Shown piece after piece: positions 1 through 8,606 of a DNA stretch of 60,742 nucleotides. Each line of letters begins with the position of its first letter. The stretch's first letter is position 1. The notes under the pieces were generated by a model. It worked only from the letters and a program-made list of their open reading frames with translations. It searched no databases and had not been told where the DNA came from. Position numbers and translations under genes: made by a program. Source of the stretch: UBA5972 sp964567685 (GTDB lineage: Bacteria; Pseudomonadota; Alphaproteobacteria; Rhodobacterales; Rhodobacteraceae); contig CAZMNO010000020.1 of the NCBI GenBank assembly GCA_964567685.1, positions 1-60,742 of the forward strand, given 5' to 3'.

Positions 1-97
1 ACCCTCCAAAAATCAGAGCTTATAATGATACGTATTATAGTTCCAGGTGACTAGCAGCTGCGAAAAGCTGGAGCGAAACCAATGAGTTAGCTTAGGA

Positions 98-144
98 AGT
101 GGTGCCCGGGGGCGGATTTGAACCACCGACACGAGGATTTTCAG
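98..144. repeat. left attachment repeat (displaced tRNA-Phe 3' part)
   Basis: These 47 bases are identical to 17850-17896 at the other end of the element. They cover the tRNA-Phe anticodon loop, T arm, acceptor 3' strand and CCA, without the 5' half of the tRNA. This is the chromosomal 3' end displaced by insertion. Identity stops at 97/17849 on one side and 145/17897 on the other. Confidence 0.93.
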
Positions 145-212
145 CAAATTTTATCACATAGCAAATTTCTTTTGCTGATCAAGGATTTGCGCCATCAGAG
201 AGCATGGTGCCG

Positions 213-293
213 AGTCACTGTTGAGTCACCCTCTCAGGCTCTTGACAGGGTCCGTCAAATCTCTGGCAAAAGCGTGATGTGCCTTTTTGTGCC
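213..293. repeat. candidate integrase arm sites, left end
   Basis: Two AGTCAC hexamers lie exactly 11 bp apart (213-218, 224-229). They are followed by ATGTGCCTTTTTGTGCC (277-293), a 17-mer found identically at 17645-17661 near the other end. Phased short repeats inside each att core are what arm-type integrase binding sites look like. The role is inferred; no footprint is implied. Confidence 0.6.
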
Positions 294-303
294 TATCCGG
301 AAT

Positions 304-1497
304 TCAGATTACCAATGAGTGCACAAGCGCCTTCTGATCGTCTTCAAACAGATGTGCGTAGATGTCGAGTGTGATTGCCGCCGATGCGTGCCCCATCAAG
401 TATTGAAGCTGCTTGAGGTTAGCATTTTTCTGCACAAGCCGGGACGCGTAATGATGACGGAAAGCGTGAAACGCGCGGTCGCGACCAACTCTGACGAACC
501 GGGGGTCAGTCCCATTTGCCGCGAGTTCGTCCGCACGGGTCTTGAGAGGTTCCAACATCCTAGAATAAAGATTGCTGTTGCTGATTGGGTGGTCACTGCT
601 GGTTCCGAACAAGAGCGTCCTGCTATGGCCTGCCAACCATTCGCCCAGCACCTCCCGCAGGGCCGGATGAAGTGGGATGTCGCGTACACCGTCCGCCGAT
701 TTCACAAGCCCAACATCGCCTTTTTCTGGTGCGCTCTGCGTGATCTTGATTATCCCCTCTTGGGGGAGGAATCCTTTGCGTGGAAACCCGCGTGCCTCAC
801 CGATGCGAGCGCCTGTGTAAACAAGAAAATAGATCATTGGCCGATATCGCGCCCACACGCGGCGGATTTGCAGGTTATCGTCCTGCGCCAGACTGTCCGC
901 TGCGGCGAGCATGGTGAATACTTCATCCGGCGTGTACGTCTTTTCGCTCCGCTCGATACGTTCGCGGATTTTTTCCTTCCTTGTCGGAGACGTATCAATG
1001 CCATGGGTTGGGACTTCACTGATCAAGCCGACAGCCTTTGCGTGCTTCAAGACAGCGGTCATGAGCCGGAGCGCCTCCTTTCTTGTCTTGCGTACGAAAC
1101 CTGCCTGCACACATTTGTCGTATACAATTTCGAAATGTTGGCTCCCAACGCTGGTGATAAGCACGTCGCCAATTTGAGGATACACACGCTCTTCAAGGTA
1201 CGAGCGATATACGCGCAATGTAATCGGCTCGATTGGGTCGCCCCGGCGGGGAAATTCTTTTACGGTCAGATAGGCCTCTGCCACAGCTTCAAATGTGGGG
1301 ATGTCCGACTTGCTGAGACGCGGGCGTTTACGTTTCCGTTGTGAGAACAACTCCACATTCTTCTGGGAGCGAAACAACTCTGCTTCTGCGCGGGTTGAAA
1401 AGTTCTCTTGAGTCGTCCCCCCATCTTCGCGCGTCCAACGTACGGCATATGCCCGATGCCTCTTGTTTTCCTTTTTAAGCTTAACAATCGTCGCCAT
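304..1497 (-). CDS. tyrosine site-specific integrase
   Basis: This 397-aa phage-type integrase would catalyse integration and excision of the element at tRNA-Phe. The N-terminal part is a basic arm-binding-like segment and a core-binding region. The C-terminal catalytic domain shows TGARIGEARG around the first active-site Arg, HAFRHHYAS (His-x-x-Arg), the MGH box, and ITLDIYAH with Tyr380 as probable nucleophile. It sits just inside the left att repeat and is transcribed toward it, the usual position for an element integrase. The length is typical for the family and the catalytic set is complete, so it is probably functional. No separate excisionase was firmly identified; the small gene at 1742 is one candidate. 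Confidence 0.95.
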   Translation of the reverse strand: MATIVKLKKENKRHRAYAVRWTREDGGTTQENFSTRAEAELFRSQKNVELFSQRKRKRPRLSKSDIPTFEAVAEAYLTVKEFPRRGDPIEPITLRVYRSYLEERVYPQIGDVLITSVGSQHFEIVYDKCVQAGFVRKTRKEALRLMTAVLKHAKAVGLISEVPTHGIDTSPTRKEKIRERIERSEKTYTPDEVFTMLAAADSLAQDDNLQIRRVWARYRPMIYFLVYTGARIGEARGFPRKGFLPQEGIIKITQSAPEKGDVGLVKSADGVRDIPLHPALREVLGEWLAGHSRTLLFGTSSDHPISNSNLYSRMLEPLKTRADELAANGTDPRFVRVGRDRAFHAFRHHYASRLVQKNANLKQLQYLMGHASAAITLDIYAHLFEDDQKALVHSLVI

Positions 1498-1741
1498 GAA
1501 TCACCTCGATATTAACGTGTCGGTGATCGTAGTCTTTTCGCTGTGCATGACTATGGCGAAAGGATGGAAAGTCTGGGAACTCAGAGTTCTCAAGCCGGAA
1601 ACAACCGCCGACCGTGACCCGGTCAATCTTGACATTTGAAGCTTACTATGGCAGTGTTCCTGACATAGATTAGACCGCCTTCGGTGAAGGCCGTCACCGC
1701 CCCGGTGGGGCGTTCATCATCCCAAAATCGAGACGCTGCAC
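1498..1741. other. divergent intergenic region, integrase / 1742 gene
   Basis: A 244-bp gap between divergent genes that should hold both promoters. A TTGACA hexamer occurs at 1630-1635 on the plus strand. Close to the 1742 start are two consecutive hairpins with the same GGT loop: GCCTTC/GAAGGC (1677-1691) and CGCCCC/GGGGCG (1698-1712). They could act as an attenuator or protein-binding leader for the downstream gene cluster. No T-run follows, so a simple terminator is not obvious. Confidence 0.45.
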
Positions 1742-2008
1742 ATGAAAGATCACACGATCTGTGCGCGGGATATTCGGCATGTCTGCGGTCTGACTGGCTA
1801 CTCCATGCGCAACCTTCTGACTGATCCCGCGCTATCGAACAACTTCATTCAAGCCCGTGGACCGAAGGGCGGCAATGGACGCCGCTATTGGACCTTGCGG
1901 GTGCTTCTGCCGGTACTGCGGCAGCAACCTTTCTTCACCCGTGCGATGGAGCGCGACCTTGCCCAAATCGACCTCAAACAACGGAACACGGAATCCCAAC
2001 ATGTCTGA
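1742..2008 (+). CDS. small hypothetical protein, possible DNA-binding/excisionase type
   Basis: This 88-aa protein is first in a run of overlapping plus-strand genes. The segment RDIRHVCGLTGYSMRNLL followed by a Gly-rich turn and an aromatic stretch (GRRYWTLRVLL) resembles the helix-turn-helix/wing of small AlpA/MerR-like regulators. I cannot assign a family, so this is a shape argument only. Its stop overlaps the next start by 8 bases, implying translational coupling. Position beside the integrase fits an excisionase or early regulator. Confidence 0.6.
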   Translation: MKDHTICARDIRHVCGLTGYSMRNLLTDPALSNNFIQARGPKGGNGRRYWTLRVLLPVLRQQPFFTRAMERDLAQIDLKQRNTESQHV

Positions 2009-2432
2009 CCATCCTCGCATCACACTGGACAGCCTCCACCACGCCGAACGGGAACGCCTGAATGCTATTCGCGTTCGTGCAGAGGTTGCCCTTGCGAAAC
2101 GCTATCCGCAGTTGAAACCGATCACAGTGCGGCACATTCTGAACGACGAACTTCTGTCCGACCCGCGCGTGTTTCATCATGTCGTTAGTGGAAGTGACCT
2201 CGAAATCCGGGCCGATGATGAAAAGGCAATTTCTGCGCTTGTGTCCGATCTGGTCACGGGTTCTGAGGTCGCGCAACGCAACATCGCTTTCGCCTCTGCC
2301 GAACTGCGCGCCAAGCTTGAACAGGATTTCTACGCATCCCTCAACACCGGTGAAGCGCTTCGGCTCGAACGGGCCGGAGAACTGCAACAGCGCCGCGACA
2401 CATTCGTCGAAGAGGGACTGAACCGTGCCTGA
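2001..2432 (+). CDS. hypothetical protein
   Basis: A 143-aa, helix-rich soluble protein (start MSDHPRITLDSLHH) with no recognised domain. The ATG at 2001 is chosen because it overlaps the preceding stop by 8 bases; the open frame extends further upstream but only as a shadow of the preceding gene. It overlaps the next gene by 8 bases as well. The C-terminal half is charged (RLERAGELQQRRDTFVEEG) and may form a coiled coil. Function is unknown; it belongs to the element's conserved-looking small-gene cascade. Confidence 0.7.
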   Translation: MSDHPRITLDSLHHAERERLNAIRVRAEVALAKRYPQLKPITVRHILNDELLSDPRVFHHVVSGSDLEIRADDEKAISALVSDLVTGSEVAQRNIAFASAELRAKLEQDFYASLNTGEALRLERAGELQQRRDTFVEEGLNRA

Positions 2433-2910
2433 CATCGCCGCGCGGCCCATGCCCCGCGACCGTGACGAACGGTTTGCAAATCTGGTCTCTTGTGGGGAAA
2501 CCTACTTGTCGGCGTGGTGTGCATCCGCAGAAGGTTTCCCAAAGCCAGCGCCGACCGCTTCTGCGCGTGTACAAGCATCAAGGATGGCCAAACGTTGTGC
2601 CGACCGCATCGCCCACCTGAATGCACAACGGGTCGCTGATACTGCGTCAAAAGACGGGCCGGAACCAATCACGGCGGAGTCTCTGTCGGAAATCATGCAG
2701 GACACCACTCGGACGCTCATGCTGGCAGCCACCGCCGCCCAGCGCGCCGGAAGTGCTTCGACCGCTCAAAACCTACGCCGCTGTGTTGTGACACACGCCG
2801 GGCGTGCCCACCGCGTCGAAAACCGTGTCCCGAAAACGGCAGACGATGGCCCCACGATCCCCGTTGCAGAATACATCGCCCGTCTGCGCCCATGCGAGTG
2901 CCTGCAATGA
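2425..2910 (+). CDS. hypothetical protein resembling a phage terminase small subunit
   Basis: A 161-aa protein starting at a GTG that overlaps the previous stop. The central part has an RVQASRMAKRCADRIAHLN stretch, followed by ITAESLSEIMQDTTRTLML and a helical AATAAQRAG segment. That layout (an AxRxxxxxRIxxL helix, then an ITAESL helix) is how many phage terminase small subunits look. Similarity is by eye only and weak. If correct, the element could redirect packaging in the way phage satellites do, but no large subunit is present. It overlaps the next start as ATGA. Confidence 0.5.
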   Translation: MPDIAARPMPRDRDERFANLVSCGETYLSAWCASAEGFPKPAPTASARVQASRMAKRCADRIAHLNAQRVADTASKDGPEPITAESLSEIMQDTTRTLMLAATAAQRAGSASTAQNLRRCVVTHAGRAHRVENRVPKTADDGPTIPVAEYIARLRPCECLQ

Positions 2911-3221
2911 CTGGCACCGCCGAGTCCCTGATCTATGTTGTTCGGCAATCGAAGGCACAGATCGCGGACCTTTCAGCGCGGCTTGACGGAGCACAGGGCA
3001 AACAGGTCGAACCAATTCTGCGCGCGCTGGGCAAGGAGGCAGATGTTTGCAGTGCCGCCCTTTCGAAACTCGCACGTCTCTATGTGGACGTGCTGCCCGA
3101 TACCGAAGACAAACCGAACAGCGGCGCTCCCGAACATGACCCAGATTTGTTGCTGGCGGCCCAGTTGCTTTTCCGCGCCAACCAGAACGGCTTTTGTCCA
3201 TGTTGCGGGGGTATCAAATAG
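2907..3221 (+). CDS. hypothetical protein with C-terminal CxxC knuckle
   Basis: A 104-aa protein. The start at 2907 overlaps the preceding stop (ATGA), which is preferred over an in-frame ATG 15 bases upstream. The N-terminal two thirds are helical and charged (RQSKAQIADLSARLDGAQGK). The C-terminus ends NGFCPCCGGIK, a single CPCC knuckle that may bind zinc, perhaps as a dimer. No family was recognised. It is the last of four overlapping genes, followed by a 183-bp gap containing a strong hairpin. Confidence 0.65.
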   Translation: MTGTAESLIYVVRQSKAQIADLSARLDGAQGKQVEPILRALGKEADVCSAALSKLARLYVDVLPDTEDKPNSGAPEHDPDLLLAAQLLFRANQNGFCPCCGGIK

Positions 3222-3272
3222 CCTGCCCAGCGCCGCGTGTGAGGTTTGCCACACGTGGGCAGACGTTGAGCC

Positions 3273-3302
3273 GCCCGGCACGTTTTCTCCGGCGTGCCGG
3301 GC
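3273..3302. other. strong hairpin, 10-bp perfect stem
   Basis: GCCCGGCACG (3273-3282) and its exact complement (3293-3302) enclose a 10-base loop, between the small-gene cascade and the next CDS. No T-run follows on either strand, so it may be a Rho-assisted terminator, an RNA-stabilising structure or a protein site. Confidence 0.6.
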
Positions 3303-3404
3303 TCGCTCCGGTCGCAGCAACAACGAACCCGACGGGTCATTCCGGCCCAACTTCACCCAATCCCTCTCACCCGACAAAGAGGACACAACGAATGGAACAA
3401 TGAC

Positions 3405-3797
3405 ATGAACCTCTTCATGAACCGCGCTACGCGCGCTCGTATTCATCTGGCCGTACTTGACTCAATGCCGGGTGACCAAAAAGACATGGAAGCTGCATTC
3501 GCCGAAACATGCGCATATGCCGAATACCCCGGCGAGGTCTTCGAACTGGCGCGTGCGATTGACGCCTTTGTATTTGCCAAGCTCCACTATGCAAATGTCG
3601 ACCACGCCGAAGTGGAAGCGGATGACCTTCGGGCTTTGAATGGGGTGGAAAACGTGAATTGGGCACTTCGCCTTTGCGGTATTCGCGCGCGTAGCGCGGA
3701 CGGGCGGAAGGCCCGCTGGACAGATGCGCCTGACCGTGAACCAACTTTGCCGGTCAAACTGCCTGCAACGTTGCTGGAAAACTGGAATGCCGATTGA
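3405..3797 (+). CDS. hypothetical protein
   Basis: A 130-aa acidic, probably helical protein (start MNLFMNRATRARIHLAV). The ATG at 3405 is chosen because the in-frame sequence upstream looks non-coding and AGAGGA lies 20-25 bases upstream. No domain was recognised. Short palindromes of the type GCGC-TA-GCGC fall inside the gene at 3424-3434 and near 3686-3698, part of a motif repeated across the element's left half. Confidence 0.6.
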   Translation: MNLFMNRATRARIHLAVLDSMPGDQKDMEAAFAETCAYAEYPGEVFELARAIDAFVFAKLHYANVDHAEVEADDLRALNGVENVNWALRLCGIRARSADGRKARWTDAPDREPTLPVKLPATLLENWNAD

Positions 3798-4229
3798 TGG
3801 TATGAACACCTTTCATTGCCGTGTCGCACCACCAAAAATGCTCAAATTGTTTAGCAACGGGAAATTATAACTGGAATCTCACAGGCATTTCCCTCAACTG
3901 TCCTCAATTCGGAAACAGTGTGTTGTCAGTAGGTTAAGCGGTTTTTTGTTGCCAAGTTCTCGATTGATCCGTTACGAGTAGCTCGACGCACGCGGAGCGC
4001 GTGTGTTGCGAAGGTCACGGTCTCGGTGGACGAGACACGAGCTTTTGCAAGGTTACGGCACCTACGTCGCGGGATAGACCCAGCGCGAAGCCGCCTCAAA
4101 AAACGAATTTGGGCGAACGGATTCCGTAATTCCGTCCGCCCACTTGCCCCGCCAAGGATTGATCGGGGGCTGTCTCAACTGCGTCCAGTATACGTCATGC
4201 TGGGCAATGTAACAAGGATTCACATAACT
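3798..4229. other. 432-bp gap, no gene seen
   Basis: No convincing coding sequence on either strand. The left part is AT-richer, with a T6 run near 3952 but no clear stem before it. A small imperfect hairpin (CACGC/GCGTG) lies at about 3990-4004. It probably contains the promoter for the 4230-7659 replication genes. Confidence 0.4.
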
Positions 4230-4430
4230 ATGGGCAAAACTGCCGAAAAGAAGAAAACACCTTCTCCCCGTGTCCTGACCTCGAAGGAATTCGATATGTA
4301 CTGCGAGATCGCGGAGGTTCACATTGCCGCGTACCAAGCCGCCAACGAAAGGGTTGATCAAATCGACCGGGAAAGTGTTGATACTGCGATTGGAAAAATT
4401 CGTGCCCGCTACCAATCGGAGGGTGCGTGA
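4230..4430 (+). CDS. small hypothetical protein upstream of replication gene
   Basis: A 66-aa charged protein (start MGKTAEKKKTPSPRVL) with an AAGGA-type ribosome site about 12 bases upstream of the ATG. The frame remains open further upstream, but that part has no protein-like character. It is rich in Lys/Arg at the N-terminus with an amphipathic helix after that. The stop is one base before the start of the primase gene, so the two are likely co-translated. Possibly an accessory to replication or copy control; that is inference from position only. Confidence 0.6.
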   Translation: MGKTAEKKKTPSPRVLTSKEFDMYCEIAEVHIAAYQAANERVDQIDRESVDTAIGKIRARYQSEGA

Positions 4431-4431
4431 T

Positions 4432-7400
4432 ATGGCTCAAATCGTAAGCGAATCCTCATTCGAGCACGCGGAAGCAAACACTCCAAAAGGCCCGAAGCTG
4501 GCCACTTGGAATGACGCTACGCTGTCTGGTGGGGGTGGAAGTAAATGGAACGCGCTGCTGAAAACCACCGTCCATGCGACATACGGACGGCAATACAGTG
4601 ACAAGAAGAAACAGCGCCAAAAAGGTACTCCCGATGATCAGTGGAACGGTGTGCCGGGGACATGGGGGCAGTTCATCGAAGGAAGCGCGGGTGAAAAAGG
4701 CTTCTTTAGCACCCAGCGGCGCGATACGACTGGTTTTTCCCGTCACGAAAAGCATGCCGACAAAGAAGGCGGTTCGTGTGTATTCGGGAACTGTCTCGGC
4801 AACCATACAAACGTCGCCGTGGACTCGAACTGCGCCATCGGTCTGGACCACGACACAGGTCACGTGACCTATGAAGAGGCAAACCGGCGCGTCGCCGATT
4901 CGGGCATCGCGGCAATTATCTACACCACCCACAGCCACCTCAAGACAGAGTCTGAGTTCAAGCGCGACGCAGTTGTGAAATTTGCTAGGTGTTCGGGTGA
5001 ACCATCGATCAAAAACGTGAAATCCTATGCCGCCGAAAAGAAGGGACTGGCACCACACATCATCGAGTCATTACAGATCGAGGACACATACCGGACAGGC
5101 GACGGAACGCAGATTCTGGTTTCGCACGCGCCCATCGATAAGTTTCGCGTGATCATTCCGTTCGCCGAGGGCGACGTAAGGATCGGCGACATGGGAAACA
5201 CAGACAGCGATGCGCATGCGCTGTATGCACGCAAAGTCTATGGCGTTGCAGGTAAGCTGGGAATTCCAACCGACCCGGCAACGACAAATGTGGCACGGTT
5301 GTTCTACCTTCCTCGCCACCCCGCCGGTGCAGAACACGGGATCACGATCCACCAAGAGCCACCCATTTCGTTCTGGGACATTCCCGAGGCAGAAGCCGGG
5401 ATGGCTGATACCGGCCCGCGTAGCGGGCAGAAGTACAAGCGCCGCCCCGATATGGTAGCGGAAGACGGCACCGACGTTTCCGACCTCTACGACCGGTATG
5501 CCAAACGCTGGATGCTGGCAGAAATCTGCGAAACCGCCGGGCTGGAAACCTCCGCACAGGTCAGCAACAGCGGGGGGAAATTCCATGTTCGCTGTCCGTT
5601 TGCGGATGGCCATACCGACTCCCGTGATGACAGTGCGACCTTCGCCATGAATGCCGAGGACTCGCAGACCGAGTTCGCCGTTGTCGATTGTTGCCACGGT
5701 TCCTGCCAGAGCGCGAATGCTGGCGAGAAGCGTCACGCCGTGGACTATCTGGGGGCGTGGATCGACTCTGGGGAATTGGACCCAGAGCTTCTGCAAGACC
5801 CTGCTTTCATGATTCCGTTCGGCAGCGGACAGCCTGATGAGAAGTTCTTTCGGCGCACTCCCGACGAAATCGAAGAGAGTGTAGGCGTGGATGAGGAAGG
5901 TTCTGGCGATGGTGAGTTCGAAGACCCCGACGACTACCTGCCCGCCCCCTATGTTCGGGGCAAAGACATGATGTTTTATCAGACAACAAACGATGAGGAT
6001 GACACCGTTAACATCCCCGTTTGTGGGCCTATTGATCTTCGCGGACGTACAATGAACGAAGAGGGCACCGGCGAAGCGGGGCGCGCCGTATCCTTCAAGT
6101 CAGAGAGCGGCAAACGCGTTGAAATGACGATTTCGCGCGCGGAGTTGTACGCCCACCCAAAAATCGTCTGGGAGAAACTCGCCGATGCTGGTCTGCCGCT
6201 GGCAGGGCGGGACAAAAAGGCGGAAGATCGGGTGTTGAACCTGTTTGCCGAAATGACGCCTCAGCGCCAGATCATTAATCTTCAAACGCCGGGTATGATC
6301 CGTGTTGGGGACGGGCAGATTGTGGGATTCATGCTTCCCACCGGTCAAGCAATGATGCGCGGCAAGGGCGAATACCGCCTTCACGAAGACTCTACCATCC
6401 CAGACACGCGCTACAAAGGAACGTGCGAAGGTTGGCAAGCTGCGGCCAACGCCGCCATGTCGCACGTCGAAGAAAACCCCTATTGGACGCTGGCAGCTTG
6501 CTCTGCTTTCGCAGGCCCGCTGCTGGGAATTTTGGACTGGAACCCCCTCGGCTTTAATTTCAGCGGTCCTACGTCTAAGGGCAAATCACTGGGCGAGGTA
6601 TTGTGTTCGGCGGTTTGGGGGAACCCGGCGGACGGCAAGGGCACGTTTTGGGGTGCAAACAGCACACCGAACGGATGGGAAGACTTGGCTGTGTTTGGCA
6701 GCGGTACGAGCCTCTGTGTAGATGAACTTGGGGCAATGCAAGACAAGCGCACTCTGGCACCACTCATGTTTGCGCTGCACTCTGGTCGTGGAAAGGTCAG
6801 GAAACGTGGCAACGGCGCAGGGTTAACCAAACTTGCCGAATTCCGTCCCTTTGTTCTGTTTTCGTCCGAATCCAGCATCAAAGCAGAAGTGGAAGCTGCT
6901 GGCGTTCCTTATCGCGGCGGTATGGCAGTTCGTTTCCCTGACGTCGATGTTTCGGAAGGCATGGACCGCACGCCAGAAGAACTGGCTAAAATCGAAGCCT
7001 GCAAGAAGAACTACGGGCTCGCAGGCCCGCTGTTCATTCAATACCTGTTTGATGCGGGTATCTGTGACGATCCACTCAAGCTGGAAAAGGAATTGGAAGT
7101 GATTGTCGCCCAACTGGCTGACGGCAAAACGCCGGGCTTGCGGCGTGCTGCCCGTCCCTTTGCATTGGCTCAACGGGCAGGCGAACTGGCCGTTGACGCC
7201 GGGTTGTTGGATGACGTTGAGGCAGTGCGCAAAGGTGTCAAAATCTGTTGGGAAACCTTTCTGAAATCGGATGAAGCAGCAACAGCGAACGGTAGCGAGT
7301 CTCTGATGGATGGTTTCGTGTCATGGGCGAACTCGCAGATGGATGTAACGATCATTTCAGCGACAGGTATCCCCGGCTACGAGCCTAGCAACAGCGAGGG

Positions 7401-7659
7401 GCGCGGGCGTGTCATCGGGTGGTACACCGATGAACAAATCATCTTCGACTGGAAAGCGCTTGAGGCGATGGACATTCCGAACACGTACGGAAAACGTTCT
7501 GCGCTTACCACCGCCCTCGGAGAGATCGGTGCGCTGGATCGCGGCGGGGCAAGCAATATCCCGTACACATCGCTTCCAACCGAGGTGGGTGCGCTCCCCG
7601 GTGGCGGTGACAAGCGTCTAAAAAATATGCGCGTCTGGCGTAAGAAATTGGGTATCTGA
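4432..7659 (+). CDS. primase-helicase replication protein, DUF927 domain
   Basis: This 1075-aa protein is probably the element's replication initiator/primase. The N-terminal third has a primase-like set: GLDHD (Asp139/Asp141), YTTHSH (164-169) and KFRVIIPF (237-244), the D-x-D / sxH / Arg pattern of plasmid and phage primases. Next comes a Cys/His cluster (RCPFADGH at 387-394, CCHGSC at 420-425), perhaps zinc-binding. The C-terminal half is a DUF927-type ATPase with Walker A GPTSKGKS (712-719) and a Walker B-like CVDE (762-765). The ATG at 4432 is one base past the upstream stop. An upstream in-frame ATG exists but lies over the other gene. The 26-bp inverted repeat downstream could be its origin. 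Confidence 0.85.
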   Translation: MAQIVSESSFEHAEANTPKGPKLATWNDATLSGGGGSKWNALLKTTVHATYGRQYSDKKKQRQKGTPDDQWNGVPGTWGQFIEGSAGEKGFFSTQRRDTTGFSRHEKHADKEGGSCVFGNCLGNHTNVAVDSNCAIGLDHDTGHVTYEEANRRVADSGIAAIIYTTHSHLKTESEFKRDAVVKFARCSGEPSIKNVKSYAAEKKGLAPHIIESLQIEDTYRTGDGTQILVSHAPIDKFRVIIPFAEGDVRIGDMGNTDSDAHALYARKVYGVAGKLGIPTDPATTNVARLFYLPRHPAGAEHGITIHQEPPISFWDIPEAEAGMADTGPRSGQKYKRRPDMVAEDGTDVSDLYDRYAKRWMLAEICETAGLETSAQVSNSGGKFHVRCPFADGHTDSRDDSATFAMNAEDSQTEFAVVDCCHGSCQSANAGEKRHAVDYLGAWIDSGELDPELLQDPAFMIPFGSGQPDEKFFRRTPDEIEESVGVDEEGSGDGEFEDPDDYLPAPYVRGKDMMFYQTTNDEDDTVNIPVCGPIDLRGRTMNEEGTGEAGRAVSFKSESGKRVEMTISRAELYAHPKIVWEKLADAGLPLAGRDKKAEDRVLNLFAEMTPQRQIINLQTPGMIRVGDGQIVGFMLPTGQAMMRGKGEYRLHEDSTIPDTRYKGTCEGWQAAANAAMSHVEENPYWTLAACSAFAGPLLGILDWNPLGFNFSGPTSKGKSLGEVLCSAVWGNPADGKGTFWGANSTPNGWEDLAVFGSGTSLCVDELGAMQDKRTLAPLMFALHSGRGKVRKRGNGAGLTKLAEFRPFVLFSSESSIKAEVEAAGVPYRGGMAVRFPDVDVSEGMDRTPEELAKIEACKKNYGLAGPLFIQYLFDAGICDDPLKLEKELEVIVAQLADGKTPGLRRAARPFALAQRAGELAVDAGLLDDVEAVRKGVKICWETFLKSDEAATANGSESLMDGFVSWANSQMDVTIISATGIPGYEPSNSEGRGRVIGWYTDEQIIFDWKALEAMDIPNTYGKRSALTTALGEIGALDRGGASNIPYTSLPTEVGALPGGGDKRLKNMRVWRKKLGI
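5414..5428. repeat. GCCCGCGTAGCGGGC palindrome, first of three
   Basis: A perfect 6-bp stem with a 3-base loop, inside the primase gene. Copies occur at 9373-9387 (loop reversed) and 9498-9512, with related GCGC-TA-GCGC forms at 3424-3434 and 7673-7689. I noticed none outside the element, which suggests a family tied to this element or its former host. Confidence 0.6.
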
Positions 7660-7672
7660 TGTGGTGAGTTGA

Positions 7673-7689
7673 GGGGCGCGTAGCGCCCC
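7673..7689. other. GGGGCGC-GTA-GCGCCCC hairpin after primase gene
   Basis: A perfect 7-bp stem with a 3-base loop, 13 bp past the primase stop. It has no T-run, so it is at best a weak terminator. It also belongs to the set of CGCGTAGCG-type palindromes scattered over the element's left half. Confidence 0.5.
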
Positions 7690-8606
7690 ACCTCAAATGG
7701 GCTGTCAAATATGGCTGAAATGGATAGCTATCGGCCAGCCATCGCGAATTTCTCCGTTAATTTCAACGGCACGATGGCAAGAGTGGCAGAATTGGATAGA
7801 GAACAGAGTAAATAATAAATGCCCTTTTCTCCCCGCGTATCGCCAAAACGCTCCGACCGACCTGCGCCAGCCAATTCTGCCACTCTTGCCATCGTGGCTT
7901 TGTTTTCTAAGGATTTTTCCGCGATGGAAAGTAGAACCCCTGTCCATTCCTGCCATCGCAAAACGAGCGCGACTATTGTTGTCCGACTGAAAGAATGCGC
8001 CTTGCTCCTAACGGAACCCTCCAATACTCCGCGATGCCAACCGTTAACAGCGCGGAAAGCGGCAAACATATAAACGCAAACGCGTTCTCTTTTTTGCAAA
8101 CAGCATTCCAGTGTTGCCAGTGTGCCTTCAAACCCCAATGTTCGTTGGGTTTCGCAGAGACCACACCCGTGCCGAAGCAAAACCGGTACCGACCCTGTAC
8201 GGATAAAATTCGTATCACGGCCACTGCGAGCGTCTCCACGAGAAAAATGCTTTTGTTACGATTTGCCGTTTTTGACGTTTTCGTCGTTTTGATTCCACTG
8301 AGCGGCTACTGCCGTATTCCCGTTATCACAAGCGGCCATTTTTTTTGTAGCTCCGGCACGAATTAGGTTTCCAGTTCGCGCTTCGTCACTTTGACACGAT
8401 TGAAACCACCGGAAAGTGCCCCCCAGCTTCTGACAGGGAGGTACGATTGATTAATGTAGGTAAGCATTACTGACTCGAATCAATCTCTTTAACCTGTTGC
8501 CCTGTCAAGGAATTTATTTTCGCCATTCGAATGTAATACCCGTAAAAGAGCTTAACGAATCATGTAAGGCCTATTAGCCTTTAGAGGCTTACAAATGGAG
8601 GCGGAA
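7690..8606. other. non-coding region with inverted repeats, candidate replication origin
   Basis: About 0.9 kb with no convincing gene. It holds a perfect 26-bp inverted repeat (7770-7795 and 7871-7896) and five CCATCG-core motifs in both orientations (7738, 7770, 7885, 7919, 7951). AT-rich tracts follow (8040-8360), then an 8-bp inverted repeat GATTGATT/AATCAATC (8445-8452, 8478-8485). Repeats plus AT-rich DNA just downstream of a primase-initiator gene fit an element origin. The right end must also include the promoter of the serine recombinase gene. Confidence 0.45.
7770..7896. repeat. 26-bp perfect inverted repeat with 75-nt spacer
   Basis: The arms at 7770-7795 and 7871-7896 are exact reverse complements over 26 bases. 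Each arm carries a CCATCGTG-type core that recurs nearby. The structure could be a cruciform origin, a paired regulator site, or the stem of a structured RNA. No reading frame through it looks protein-like. Confidence 0.85.

Noticed and set aside
319..1344. 341-aa plus-strand open frame
   Set aside because: It lies entirely opposite the integrase gene, which has complete catalytic motifs; the translation shows no protein-like pattern.
7728..8180. 150-aa minus-strand open frame through the 26-bp inverted repeat
   Set aside because: Its residues mainly reflect the repeats, there is no ribosome site and no recognisable domain.
7995..8366. 123-aa plus-strand open frame
   Set aside because: No start signal, odd composition, and AT-rich repetitive DNA; treated as non-coding.
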